Origin: Zingiber officinale
Lineage: Eukaryota; Streptophyta; Magnoliopsida; Zingiberales; Zingiberaceae
Length of the DNA: 64,000 nt
Direction: 5' to 3'
Assembly: GCF_018446385.1 (NCBI RefSeq)
Contig: NC_055998.1
Span: forward strand, 72,348,744-72,412,743
This document shows positions 23,865 through 35,835 of the stretch, piece by piece. Below the pieces are notes generated by a model. That model searched no databases. It was not told the origin of the DNA and saw only the letters and a program-made list of their open reading frames with translations. A program made the translations under genes and the position numbers. The stretch's first letter is position 1. Every line of letters starts with the position of its first letter.

Positions 23865-25707
23865 TGTTGGGTTCGTCGTGCCGCGAAAACCGCTTTTTCG
23901 CGTCGCGGAAACCCCGAGTCACCCAAAGCCATGGATCTCGTGCAAAGATTCGTAAACAAAACTTTTCGAAAAACTTTTTCTTGTACGAGTTTGTAAAAAC
24001 TTTAGATCTACACTAGATGAGAGTTATACCTTCGAAGCGAAGCCCTTCGCGTTCCCGCTCGTCCAAGAAGTTGCCGGATCTCTAGACCGTCAAGTATCGG
24101 TCCTCTAGAAGTATCCACATGAACAATTCTTGATGGAGAAAACCTAAACAAAGGTGTGCTAGCACCTTGATAGGTCACGGCAAGGAAGAGGAGGGAAAGC
24201 AAGGAGAGAACCCAAGGAAGAAGAAGGAGTTACACCACTTGAATGAAAAATAAAATTCACACATCCAACCCAAAGTGGCCGGCCACTATACATTGTGTAA
24301 CTCCCCATTAAATGAAATTAATGTGAAGTTATTATGAAAATGGCTTTGTAACTTCCATGAGGTGGCACCCATGATGATGTGGAACATCATTATTGGTCCA
24401 CCTAATGCCAACTCACCAATGAGGTGGCAAAAGGTCAAGTCAAAATTGACCTATGGTCTTCCTTCTCAAGTCAAGTCAAACTTGAACCAATCTCTACCAT
24501 GGTTGATCTAATCTAACCATTTGATTCGAGCCAACTTAATATAATGAATCTAATTCATTAAATTAAATTGATTCAATGAGTCAAAATCTAAATTAGACTC
24601 ATTGAACACATGAATCAACTTGAGTCGAACTCAAGTTAGCCCAATTAGGATTACTCTTAATCCAATTTGATTCATCAAATGAATCTAATCCTCTTGGTTC
24701 ATCATATGAACCTAATCTCCATCTAATTGTCCTAAGTGTGTGACCCTATAGGTTCTTGTAACGTTGGCAATGCCCTAAACCCATTTAGGATCATAAGTAA
24801 TGAGCGGTATCTAGCAACACATCATTACTACCCAAGTTACAAGAATGTCGAGATCCGACATCACCTTGTGACTACCAATTGTGACTCCTCACAAAATAAT
24901 GACAAGTGTCCTTCTATCCTAGACATCTAGATTGATCAATATGAGGCATAGACCGTGTCATCCTCTAATCAATCTAAATCTTGAACTCCAAGTAGACTCA
25001 CTCGATCAAATGAGCTCAACATCTAATGTTGACTCATTTGGGCATGACCATGCACTTAGTGGTCTCACTCTATCAAGAATACCGATGTCGCTCCCGTCAT
25101 ATGGGAGGGATAGATCCCATCTACATCACTCACATCCCTCTACATAATTCGTTATATACCCAGTAATCGCCTTTATAGTCCACCCAGTTACGGGTGATGT
25201 TTGACGAAACCAAAGTACATAACTCCTTATGTAGGGATCCATGGTGACTTCAGGTCTAAGGACTAATAGTCATACTAATAGCCACATGAGAAAGTATATG
25301 ACACTCATATAACGATCCATGATACTTTCTCATGGCGGGTCATTCAGTATACATTCTCTAATGCATACCCATGTGTCAGCTTGATATCTCTATATCCATG
25401 ACTTGTGAGATTAAGTCATCGAGCTAACCTACATGCTAGTCTTATTGTATTAACATTGTCCCTGAATGTTAATACTCGACTAGGAATGATTTAGAGTAGT
25501 GTTCCCTATATCATCTCACTATCGATTCAACCAATCGATTGATATAGGTAAGAACCTTCTACTCAAGGACGCTATTATACTTAGTCTATTTGGCACTAAT
25601 ATAAATAAGTATAATAACCAAATAAATGCCTTTATTAATATACAAGAATATGATATACATGAGTCCATACAATCATCAAATGATTGGCTCTAGGGCTCTA
25701 ACTAACA
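23865..25707 (-). mobile_element. Solo LTR of another copia-like family
   Basis: It runs from TGTTGGGTTCG to CTAACTAACA (1843 bp) with CATCA on both sides (23860-23864, 25708-25712). On the minus strand it starts TGTTAGTTAGAGCCC, has an AATAAAGGC stretch soon after, and ends CGAACCCAACA. No internal region and no gene are present; the open frames inside are short and not conserved. The minus orientation is inferred from end composition. Confidence 0.8.
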
Positions 25708-27095
25708 CATCATATGTCCGGGAATCAAGTTCATGTTCACCAGGGATCAAGTCCAAAGACTCTCCCAAACATGAATCTTTCAGGTTGCCTAACAACCCTC
25801 CCACTACGACGAGACACTTTCTGCAATTGTGTATCATATGTGGTACGTGTTGTAGTTTCTTGTGATATCTCATCTTGTACAATTGGTACTAGATTAGACA
25901 TGTCCTTTATTATTTCCTTAAGAACAAATTTACTTATGGGCTTATGGTTCATTACATAATCCTCTTCTAAAAATTGGGCATTGGTGTTAACTATGGCCTT
26001 CTGATTTTTAGGACTATAAACCTTCTTTCGTTTCTCTCGGATAACCCACAAATAAGTGAACTCCTGTCCATCTTATCAGTGACTCCCTTCAGCACATGTG
26101 TTGGACTACCTAGAATTCGAATATACTTCAAATTAGGCTTACGCCTATTCTGCAATTCTATGTAAGTAGAGAGTTCTGACTTAGAAGGTACTATGTTCAC
26201 TTCTGTTTCCAGAGTATATCCTCAAAATGATTTTGGTAACTCATCATCGATCTAATTATTTGCATAAGAGTCCTATACCTTCTTTCTACTACACCATTCT
26301 GTTGCGGTGTACCAGGTGTGGTTAGTTGGGATTGAATCCCTTCCTCTGATAAGTAACTCCTAAACTCTCCTAAGAGGTACTCGCCACTACGATCTCACTA
26401 TAATGTCTTGATACTTTTACTTTGACATTTCTCCACATCAGTCTTGTACTCTTTGAACTTATCAAAGCACTTAGACTTGCGGCGTATCAAGTAAATATAC
26501 CCGTATCTCGAATAGTCGTCTATAAAAGAGATGAAATATTCGAAACCACCTCTTGCCTGGATAGTCATAGATCCACACAAATCAGAATGAATCAATTCCA
26601 ACACTTCTTTGGTTTTATACCCCTTAGACTTAAAAGGCATCTTGGTCATTTTTCCTTCCAAGTAAGATTCGCAGGTTAGAAAGTTTTTCACCACTAATGA
26701 ACCCAAAAGTTCATCAGCTATTATCCTTTGAATCCTACTCAAGTCAATATGGCCTAGCCTTAGATGCCAAAAATATGATTGGTTCATCTCCGAAGGTTAC
26801 TTTCTCTTATTAAAGTTAGAAGATGTGTTATTAATTTCCATTTGCATCGTGGGAGTTATTGGATTTATAAATTGTCAACTAACATACCAGAACAGATAAC
26901 TTCCCTCTTTTCTTGATAACAACTTTGTTATCAAAAGAGACAGAATATCAAGTTCTTTGATAGTTTAAAAACCGAAATCAAATTCTTTCTAAACTTGATA
27001 TGTAAAGACAATTTCTCAAAATCCATATTTTATTCCTATCAGAGGATAAACATCTCCCACTGCAACAGCTGCTACTTTTACAGTAGTGTCCATGT
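25708..27095 (-). pseudogene. pol: copia pol, linker, integrase and protease remnant (level 3)
   Basis: The linker piece is at 25737-26051 (AQFLEEDYVMNHKPISK). The pre-integrase and integrase start are at 26398-26787 (HLRLGHIDLSRIQR, CESYLEGKMTKMPF, LIHSDLCGSM, FISFIDDYSRYGYIY). A damaged stretch at about 26200-26400 holds the rest of the core. Sequence to 27092 corresponds to the protease/pre-integrase junction. The CACTA transposon interrupts it at 27096, and the remainder resumes at 44431. Confidence 0.8.
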
Positions 27096-27335
27096 CACTA
27101 TGTGAAAAATGACGTTTTACTTCGCCACAATTTACTTCATCAATTTAAATATACGAGGTAAAAGTGTATAAGCAACTTCGCTGAAAAAACTGACGAAGTA
27201 TATACAAATATAGACTTCGCAGATTTAAAAACGCGGGCTTCGCTTTAAACTGAAATAAGCTATTACTTCGGAAAGTTGTTAAATACCGAAGTAGTGACGT
27301 CGTGAATAAAATTTTTAGTGTTTACTCCGAAGTAA
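27096..27335 (+). repeat. Left TIR and subterminal repeat region of CACTA
   Basis: The TIR covers 27096-27124. About eight ACTTCG/CGAAGT copies in both orientations follow to 27335. In CACTA elements such subterminal motifs are binding sites for the second transposase protein (family knowledge). Confidence 0.85.
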
Positions 27336-27395
27336 TAGTACAAGAGTTAACTTTTATTTTGAGACCACTTTTATTTCCCCCCACTTTTTCATTAA

Positions 27396-27551
27396 CTTCC
27401 CTCTGCTGAAATAAGTTTGGACCTCCTCTTCCTTCCCCTTCATTTCAGTCCTCTCCGTTCCCTCTCGTTAGGGCTTCCCTCTGCCGAAATAAGGTTGGAC
27501 CTCCTCTTCCTTCCCCTTCATTTCAGTCCTCTCCGTTCCCTCTCGTTAGGG
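27396..27551 (+). repeat. 78-bp direct duplication in the CACTA leader
   Basis: Two nearly identical 78-bp copies (27396-27473, 27474-27551) begin CTTCCCTCTG and end GTTAGGG. A partial third match (GTTAGGGCTTCCG) follows near 27595. It is pyrimidine-rich, probably untranslated leader or promoter. Confidence 0.8.
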
Positions 27552-29462
27552 CTTCCGATTTGGAGTCTTAGGCAACAGAGACGAAGGTTTCCTCGTTAGG
27601 GCTTCCGAAATAAGGTTTGGCAACTTGAACTTTCTTACGCAGGGTTTAGGTTGCAAGTGTTTGAGATATACCGTATGTTTTCTTTCCTTCGATTTCTTTT
27701 TCTTATTCTTCTTCTTTTTCTCCTCCTTTATTTTGTAAAATCATGTTTTAGACGGTCTCCAATTTGTTGTAGGTTTGGTGCTATTCTTCCAACAAAGACA
27801 AGTGTTTGGAAATTTTTTTTGCTTTTTTTTTTCAGTCTCTATGTTTACGAGGTCATTACCTAAAAATATGCATGCTTTCAAGTTAGAGTAAGACATGTGT
27901 TGTACTCTTACTCCTTCAAGTTGTCCCTCAAAATCTCAATTCCACATGTATTAATTTTTCTTAAAAAAAAATACCTGGCTCCTAATGCAAGCAAGCATAG
28001 CACCAATTGAATTTAAATATCAACTATAGAAGATGGATTGTTTTCCCATGAGATAGCAAAAACTAATGTAACTAATGTGTGTTTTTGTTTCCTTGTTCAG
28101 ACAATTTGCTAAGCAACCAACAACATTCATATACAAATCAATATTGCTCGAACACTCACCTTTATAATTTCTATTTTGTCCTTGCTCTCTCGGTGACCAC
28201 TACACTCCTATTCAAATCTTGATGATGAATGCCCCTATCTTTGTCCTCTTGAAATGGATTGAAATAAAACAGAGATGCATCCAATTTCTATCTAATGCCT
28301 TGTGTTGTATACTCGATCCACACTAGGTATAATTTGATAAAGAGTGATTACATCTCTCTATTATTTGCTACTCTCTTTGGCATAAGATAGCTTAGCATTT
28401 TCTCCACTAGGTAGATGATGATAATAACTTTTAAATACAACATTCACTAATAGTTATAGTAAATTCTCACCATCCTAACATAATTTGTCTTTGTGCTACC
28501 TGTTTCATCCACTATGAAGATCCCAAATACAGCATTTCAGAATCAGACAATCTCAACTATGCTATCACTTATTGAGATTAAATGTGTAACTGCTTCATCC
28601 AGCACAAATACAACAATTTAATTTAACAATTTCTAACTATGATACCACTTAAGATAAATAATTTAATAAAATTCAAAGTAAATCTTTGGCTAAAAAAAAT
28701 ATGAGAGTAAAAATACAATAAAACTAAATAAAATTACTATTCACACTTTCTATAGTTACATCTCAAACCTTTCCTAACTCCTCAGGATGACAAAAAAAGT
28801 TCTAATAAAAAAACTTGTGTAAGCTCTCTGAAAATGTATCACACAACTTGTACAAATGCAACCCAGCATATCTCCTACATTCTGAAATGCTCCATCCATG
28901 AACAATTTATAACCACCATAAATTTCAAGAAATTTGGTTACAATTGGATTAAACGAACTCAAACCTGCTTCAATCACAAATTTCAACAATCACAACAGCA
29001 TGATTATGAAAAACTAACTTTAAAATCAGAAATTAGAGGGGGTTTCTTTTACTACTATCAGGCTGAATGGTCTCCGACACTGGATTGCTGACAACCCAAT
29101 AGATTCAATCTATTTAAGAGCGTTCATATGTCAAATGATTGAGTGTGCATGTTCGAAAAAAGACAAGTGTTTGGAAATTCAACTGGTGCCATGCTTTCGT
29201 TCTTTATATATCCACATATTGTACAAAATACGCATTATTTTTCTTCATGATGAGTAGAAAATATTGACAGCTGTTGGAATGAGTATAAAATATGGAAATG
29301 TGCTCGATATGAATTTGACTACCTTTTTGCAGTCTTACTCTAACGTTTGCTTAACATATATGTAGTATCTTCAGGTTTTGATCAAAGAACACATTGAGCT
29401 AGCAGTAAATAATTTTAGCACGATAATTCTGAAGAAGTTTCTTGGGATTCTGTTGTACTATA
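27552..29462 (+). other. CACTA region upstream of tnp2, no gene seen
   Basis: This stretch is AT-rich without a supported gene. The hydrophobic frame at 27651-27863 is T-rich and looks like an intron or leader. A repeat of about 20 bp (AAAGACAAGTGTTTGGAAAT) occurs near 27796 and again near 29160. It probably contains the tnp2 5' UTR and promoter. Confidence 0.5.
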
Positions 29463-31956
29463 ATGAATAAATCCTGGATTTACTTAGATAGGAGGTCCAA
29501 AGAGTATGAGGAGGGTGTGGAACAATTCATTAGAAGTTGTTTGCAGAATCCACATATCGACCCCAATTTAATTCATTGTCCTTGTTGCAAATGTATGAAT
29601 CTTAAAAAGGGAGTGGTTATGTGGATTCGGGAGCATCTTTACTTCAATGGTTTTAGTAAAAATTATTTGAATTGGATTTGGCATGGTGAGGCTGCGGAGA
29701 AGGATAGATTAAATTCGAGTGTCAACCAAGAGACAACTGATAATTGTCATGATGATTTTGAAACTGTTAATTTGTGTGAGGCAGCGTATGATAACCATAC
29801 AGAAAATCCAGAAGCATTTATGAAATTTTTGGAGGAAGCAGAGAAGCCACTGTATAAGGGATGCAAACGTTACACAAAGTTGAGTGCACTTGTAAAACTA
29901 TACAATACCAAAGCAATGCATGGGATGAGTGATGCTCTATTTTCAGATCTACTAGCAGATTTTGGGGACATGCTGCCAGATAACCACAATCTGCCATCGT
30001 CAATTTATGAAGCAAAGAAGACGTTGAGTTGTTTGGCTTTGAGTCATGAAAAGATTCATGCTTGTTCCAATGATTGCATCCTTTATAGGAAACAATATAA
30101 AGACTGCGTAAGCTGCCCGAAATGTGGCTTATCAAGATGGAAGCTAACCAAGAAAAATGTTGAGAAGAAAGGTGTTCCTGCCAAAGTGGTTTGGTATTTC
30201 CCTCCCATACCAAGATTTAAGCGCATGTTTAAATCTTTAGAAACTTCCAGAAATTTAACATGGCATGCAGATAGCACAAGAGTTGTTGGTCAGTTACGCC
30301 ATCCAATTGATTCACTGTCATGGAAATTGGTGGATCATATGTGGCCCGACTTTGGAAGTGAGGCAAGAAATATTCGCCTGGCACTTGCAGCCGATCGAAT
30401 TAATCCTCACAGCAATCTTAGTAGTCACTACAGTTGCTGGCCAATCATGTTGGCCACATATAATTTGCCTCCAGACATGTGCATGAAAAGGAAATTCATC
30501 ATGCTAACGATGCTCATTTCAGGGCCGAAACAGCCTGGAAACGATATCGACGTCTACCTTGAGGTTCTGGTTGATGATTTGCAGCTCTTGTGGGAAGGAG
30601 TTGATGGAGTTTATGATGCTTATCGAAGGGAGGTTTTCACTCTTAAAGCAGTTCTTTTATGGACCATCAACGACTTTCCTGCATATGGTAACCTTAGTGG
30701 ATGCACTACACATGGTTATTACGCATGCCCAATATGTGGTGAGGATACTTATGCAAAGCACTTACCAAATGGGAAGAAAATGTCATTTGCTGGGCATAGA
30801 CGATTCCTACCACGATTTCATCCATATCGGAGGCAAATAAAGGAGTTTAATGGCATGGAGGAACTTGGTGAAGCAGGTAGGCCATTATCTGGAATTAAGT
30901 TGTTTGACAAGCTTTCAAACATAACATGTGAGTTTGGAAAGAAAACAAGTGTGAAGGGGAAAATAAGGAAAAAAGCAAAGGAGAATATTGTGGAAGACAT
31001 TGAAGAAGAAAAGTATGTTGGAGCTACAAATTTCAGTAAATGTTGGAAGAAGAAGTCAATTTTTTTTAATCTTCCATACTGGAAATACCTACATGTTAGG
31101 CATTGTCTCGATGTTATGCACATTGAGAAAAACATTTTCGAGTCTCTGATTAATACTTTGATGAACATCAAGGGAAAAACCAAGGACAATGTGGAAGCTA
31201 GGTTGGACATGGTTCAGATGGGAATTAGGCCTCAATTGGCTCCTAAAATTGGTGAGAAAAGAACATATCTACCTCCTGCAGCATGTTCATTCACAAAAAA
31301 TGAGAGATTACAAGTATCTAGTGTTGGTGCAGTGAGCACCAGATGATCGAACCTGAGTTTTGATTATGGAAAAGGGCTCAAAGTTAAGTGGTGGTGTTAT
31401 CTAACAAAGTTCATAGAGCTTGCAGGAAAGTCCTAAGTGATACTTAGGCAAAAGTCCTAGCTGCGGTTAGGCAAGATAAAACCCTAGGGGGTGGTAACCC
31501 TAGGTCATAGGGGGTGGTAACCCTATGCGGAAAGTCTTGGCAGGTCGATGGCTTCAGGCAAAAGTCCTAGGGGGTGGTAACCCTAGGTGGAAAGCCCTGG
31601 TGTCGCGAACCAGGTGAAAGTCTGAACTGGCCGGTGAAGCGGATGTTCAGCAGAAAGTCCGGAAGCATCGAGTGCCGAGTAAAAGTCCAGTCGATCTGGA
31701 GGATCGTACTGGCAACAGGTAAATCTCCTGAGTGGAGTAGGTGAGGACGCGTTCCCCGTAGAGGGAACAGTAGGCGTCGGGTCGACCTAGGGTTTCCGGT
31801 AGGAAACCTGAAGTCAGACTCGGACAGTCAAGAGACTGTTAAATATTTCAATAGTTATATCATTGTTTTGTGCTAACTTTGTGCTGCAGGGTATTTTTGG
31901 GACTAACATATCTTGCAGGGACCAAAGTACAAAAAAGACCTCGGATGAACAGTGCC

Positions 31957-32185
31957 GAGGCGCCTCCATGGAGCTTGGAGGCGCCTCGGGTGCGAGCCAG
32001 GAAAAGGCCAGCGCAGCAGACTGGAGGCACCTTGAATGGAGTTCAAGGCGCCTTGGACCGGAGGTTGAAGGCGCCTTGGATAGACTGAAGGCGCCTTGAA
32101 CCAGATAGAGTTCGACCAGGTCCGTGCTGATCCACGCGGGTGACTCGACTCGTTCAAGGCGCCTTGGTGAACAGTAGAAGGCGCC
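31957..32185. repeat. Cluster of GGCGCC palindromes upstream of the TATA box
   Basis: Seven GGCGCC sites occur within about 230 bp, mostly as AAGGCGCCTT. The last is about 12 bp before the TATA box. The same cluster recurs in the 3' LTR (about 37167-37395), where one site has mutated. Confidence 0.85.
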
Positions 32186-32195
32186 TTGAACCCCC

Positions 32196-32202
32196 TTTAT
32201 AA
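32196..32202 (+). promoter_or_regulatory. TATA box of the Sirevirus-like LTR
   Basis: TTTATAA directly follows the palindrome cluster and is conserved in the 3' LTR near 37405. It is the likely core promoter for the element transcript. Confidence 0.6.
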
Positions 32203-32610
32203 GGGGTCTCGACCAGCAGCTTCAAATAATGAACTCCAAGCAATCCTTACGCTACAAGCTGCTCTAGAAATGCCCAGAAGTGCTGTTGCAAGTCCCCGAC
32301 AACCCGGAGCTTCAGATTCTGCTACTTTATTGTTGTCGGTATAATTTGTTTTAGTTCTTTCAATTGTAACATCTTATTGTACATTTTACGAGCCTATAGT
32401 TGTTGCCCACGGAAAGCGATCAAGGATCGCGGGCCTTCGAGTAGGAGTCGCCTTAGGCTCCGAACGAAGTAACTCCTTCGTGTCTGTGTCTCTTTACTTA
32501 ATTTCCGCTGCTTTAACTCTTACGTTTTACGATTCCGATAATCGAACGATTTTAGCCACGAGCGCTATTCCCCCCCCCCCCCCCCCTCTAGCGCATCTCG
32601 ATCCAACAAT

Positions 32611-32622
32611 TGGCATCAGAGC
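32611..32622 (+). other. Primer-binding site of the Sirevirus-like element
   Basis: TGGCATCAGAGC starts 3 bp after the LTR end and matches the iMet-tRNA PBS TGGTATCAGAGC at 11 of 12 bases. Confidence 0.8.
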
Positions 32623-32963
32623 GGGGTCGCTTTGAACTGGTGCAACCACCATTCAAGCATTTTTTTTGGCTTTGTCGTGTTTATAGGGTAAAAATAAAAC
32701 CTTACGCATTTCGTTTTTTCCCTCCAAAATTATTTTCGAAAAATACATTTTCATCCTTTCACGATTTATTAGTATTGATAAAATATTTAATTTGACAAAA
32801 TTTGAAATAATATTTTTAAATATTTTTTTAATAATATTTTTTTATTATTTTATTATTTTTTCTTGAAACTCGTAAATTTCTTTTTCTATCCTTCTACCAC
32901 ACTACTAATCCAGGATTAAGTCCTGGGACAAGTTTTTTTGCTCATTTTTTCGTGCAAGATTCA

Positions 32964-34184
32964 ATGGCTCTCCAAGAAGGCTATAGCACCACTCGACCAC
33001 CGCTCTTCTCCGGAGAAGACTTCGGCTACTGGAAAGGCCGAATGGAGTTGTACCTACAAACTGAGTTTGATGTCTGGATGATCACCAAGACCGGGCTAGA
33101 AATACCAACTGACGGCGCCGGCATGCCACTACCGTTCGAGAACTGGGACGCGAACCTTATCAAAAAGGTAGAAGCAAACGCAAAAGCAACGTATACACTT
33201 CAGTGCGGCTTAACGAATAAGGAGCTGAATCGCGCCGGCCCATTCTCAAGCGCCAGGGAGCTGTGGGAGAATCTGATTCAGTTACACGAAGGTACCGAAG
33301 TAAGTAAGCATAATTTAATAGACGATTTAATTGAATTAGATGAACAGTATGATACTACTTCGGTCGAGGAAGGTATTACATTGGTTGCAGGTACAAGCAA
33401 GACAGAGGAAGCTAGAAAGAAAAAGACGAAGAAAGTGTTAAAGGCAACATGGTCCGAGTCATCAGACGAATCTGAATCCGATGAAGAAGAACAAGCAAGC
33501 CTCCTCGCTCTACCAGTACTAGCACATGTTGTTGAAACAGAGTCCGAGTTCGAGTCCGATTCAGAGACCGAGAGCGAATCAGACACCGAGTCCAAGCGAA
33601 GCCACGGATCCGCATCCGTTTCCGAAGGACCAAAACCCACAGTAAGTGCTTTAATGTCTAGTATTAACTTAGATGACTCACAAAATTTAATTCCATACTT
33701 GCTTAAAAAATTGGCTAAATCCAATGTCCGGGTTAAGTCGCTCCAAAAGGAGGTAACAACCCTTAAGGAAGCGACTGACTCGAGTTCTTTAACTGAGCCG
33801 GCTCAAATTGGAAGTTCAACTCAAGTCCAACAACTTGAGGAAGAAAATTCCAATTTGAAAGCTCAAATTAAAGAACTCAAGGACACGTTGGAACGGTTCA
33901 CCTTGGGCTCCAAGAATCTCGATCTGATTCTTGGAAAACAGCGAGCCGTCTACAACAAAACTGGACTTGGATTTAAAACTAAAATAAAATACAAATCATA
34001 TTTATCGCTAGTTAATAGAAATAATAGAAAAATTGTCCAAGCATGGGTGCCAAAATCCAACTTGGTTAATCAAGTTGGAACTGGTCACTATTGGGTCCCC
34101 AAAGATCAAGTCTATTATCTTGATAGACCATATCGAGGCTATGATCCAGGGGGAGCTAATAGAAAAACAATATTAAGAACATAA
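32964..34184 (+). CDS. gag: gag-derived protein of the Sirevirus-like element (406 aa)
   Basis: The chosen start is ATG 32964; a GTG lies 12 bases upstream in frame. The N-terminal ~110 residues resemble the copia gag start (RPPLFSGEDFGYWKGRMELY). The middle of a normal gag is missing: the frame passes straight to a Lys/Glu stretch, an acidic Ser/Glu/Asp-rich segment (about residues 165-215), then a predicted coiled coil (about 245-315, LQKEVTTLKE, LEEENSNLKAQIKELKD). The C-terminus (QAWVPKSNLVNQVGTGHYWV) resembles the linker after gag in Sireviruses. No CCHC zinc knuckle is visible. It is uninterrupted, unlike all other retroelement frames here except short ones. Its function is unproven. 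Confidence 0.7.
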   Translation: MALQEGYSTTRPPLFSGEDFGYWKGRMELYLQTEFDVWMITKTGLEIPTDGAGMPLPFENWDANLIKKVEANAKATYTLQCGLTNKELNRAGPFSSARELWENLIQLHEGTEVSKHNLIDDLIELDEQYDTTSVEEGITLVAGTSKTEEARKKKTKKVLKATWSESSDESESDEEEQASLLALPVLAHVVETESEFESDSETESESDTESKRSHGSASVSEGPKPTVSALMSSINLDDSQNLIPYLLKKLAKSNVRVKSLQKEVTTLKEATDSSSLTEPAQIGSSTQVQQLEEENSNLKAQIKELKDTLERFTLGSKNLDLILGKQRAVYNKTGLGFKTKIKYKSYLSLVNRNNRKIVQAWVPKSNLVNQVGTGHYWVPKDQVYYLDRPYRGYDPGGANRKTILRT

Positions 34185-34650
34185 TTCAAATTAAAATTCA
34201 ATTAAAATTTTGAAATCAAATTCGAAATTCTAAATTCGAAATTCTAAATCAAAAATTCAAATTCTAAATCAAAAATTCAAATTCAAAATTCAAATTTAAT
34301 TTAAATTCGAAATTCTAAATTCGAAATTATAAATCAAAAATTCAAATTCAAAATTCAAATTTAATTTAAATTCGAAATTCTAAATTCGAAATTCTAAATC
34401 AAAAATTCAAATTCAAAATTCAAATTTAATTTAAATTCGAAATTCTAAATTCGAAATTCAAAATCAAAAATTCAAAATTCTAAATCAAATTCAAAATTCT
34501 AAATTCTAAATTCTAAATCAAAAATTCAAATTTAAAATTCAAATTTAATTTAAATTCGAAATTCTAAATTCGAAAATCTAAATCAAAAATTCGAAATTCT
34601 AAATCAAATTCGAAATTCTAAATTCGAAATTCTAAATTCAAAAATAGATG
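34185..34650 (+). repeat. AT-rich repeat of about 65 bp built from AAATTC words
   Basis: TTTAATTTAA recurs about every 65 bp near 34294, 34360 and 34424. The units consist of shuffled AAATTCGAAATTC, CTAAATC and AAAAATTCAAA words. It directly follows the gag-derived stop. Confidence 0.8.
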
Positions 34651-35329
34651 GTGGATGCAAACTAGCTGGCACCTCCAACTGAACTACCCGACAGGTAACT
34701 GAACCTAATTTACCCGAAAAGGGTAAACAATAGTAGACTACCTGGCAGGGTAATTTAGGTTAGATAAATGGGCGAGGTTTAACTTGACCCACGGTACTGG
34801 TGAAGTTTTTGGATGATAGTACGTTAGGGAAGCTTGGGCATTGCATGTCTAGGAAGATATGGCTTCGACCTGGTGCATTTGGCCAAGTGGAACTGACCGA
34901 AGCTACCCTTAAATGGATCCTAACTAGTTAGACCAAGGTTTAGTATCAAGTTCAATGAGTAGGACTATTTGGAAACCTCGAAGCCATGGTTACTTTAATG
35001 AGTTCCATGTGACTCACCATAGCCCAGAAGTTTATCCAAAGAATGCTTACTTGTTGAACCCAAAGCTAAACCTGAATCTAACACAAAGTTAAACCTTACC
35101 CCAAAATTCAACTATAATTCATCTCACAACAATTATAGGGTTCCCTGATTGACAATTTAGATCGAGTGAGATGACTAAGGAATTAAAAGTTCAAATTCAA
35201 AATTAAATTCATAATTAATATCATGTTTTTTTAATGAAATCAATTTAAAATTTATTTGAAAAATCTTTTTAAAAATCATTTCAAAATCTTTTAAAATTTA
35301 TTTGTAAATTCTTTTAAAATTTATTTGAA
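34651..35329 (+). other. Sirevirus-like internal region, no gene seen
   Basis: No frame of note and no pol similarity is visible. The sequence is of ordinary composition (34650-35150), then AT-rich. Confidence 0.5.
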
Positions 35330-35835
35330 AAATCTTTTGAAAATCAATTTCAAAATTATTTAAAAATCATTTCAAAAACCTTTTGAAAATCAATTTCAAA
35401 ATTATTTAAAAATCATTTCAAAAATCTTTTGAAAATCAATTTCAAAATTATTTAAAAATCATTTCAAAAACCTTTTGAAAATCAATTTCAAAATTATTTA
35501 AAAATCATTTCAAAAATCTTTTGAAAATCAATTTCAAAATTATTTAAAAATCATTTCAAAAATCTTTTGAAAATCAATTTCAAAATTATTTAAAAATCAT
35601 TTCAAAAATATTTTGAAAATGAATTTCAAAATTATTTAAAAATCATTTCAAAAACCTTTTGAAAATCAATTTCAAAATTATTTAAAAATCATTTCAAAAA
35701 TCTTTTGAAAATCAATTTCAAAATTATTTAAAAATCATTTCAAAAATCTTTTAAAACTTAATTTCAAAATCATTTCAAAAATCTTTTGAAAATCAATTTC
35801 AAAATTATTTAAAAATCATTTCAAAAATCTTTGAA
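35330..35835 (+). repeat. 46-bp AT-rich tandem array, about 11 copies
   Basis: The unit AAAAATCATTTCAAAAA(T/C)CT continues with TTTGAAAATCAATTT and CAAAATTATTT. The period is 46 bp (for example 35361 to 35407). Diverged units extend on both sides. Confidence 0.85.

Larger units (their letters stand above)
31322..32608 (+). repeat. 5' LTR of the Sirevirus-like element
   Basis: It is 1287 bp, TGTTGGTGCAG to GATCCAACA. Its first 400 bp repeat AAAGTCC-type and GGGGGTGGTAACCCTA-type motifs. Seven GGCGCC palindromes (31957-32185) precede a TATA box at 32196. A run of C residues lies near 32572-32586. Frames at 31863-32157 are shadows. Confidence 0.92.

Noticed and set aside
27651-27863. 70-aa Leu/Phe-rich frame that could be a membrane peptide
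   Set aside because: It is produced by a T-rich stretch typical of plant introns or leaders, just upstream of tnp2, with no supporting feature.
29818-31210. Minus-strand frames within tnp2 (for example 130 aa)
   Set aside because: They are antisense shadows of the clearly coding tnp2 frame.
31863-32157. Three frames of 72-84 aa in the Sirevirus-like LTR, also at 37072-37366
   Set aside because: They fall in the promoter part of an LTR across the GGCGCC block and have no family similarity that I recognise.
33278-33724. 148-aa minus-strand frame opposite gag
   Set aside because: It is the antisense of the Ser/Glu/Asp-rich gag segment. The plus frame is longer and has recognisable gag ends.
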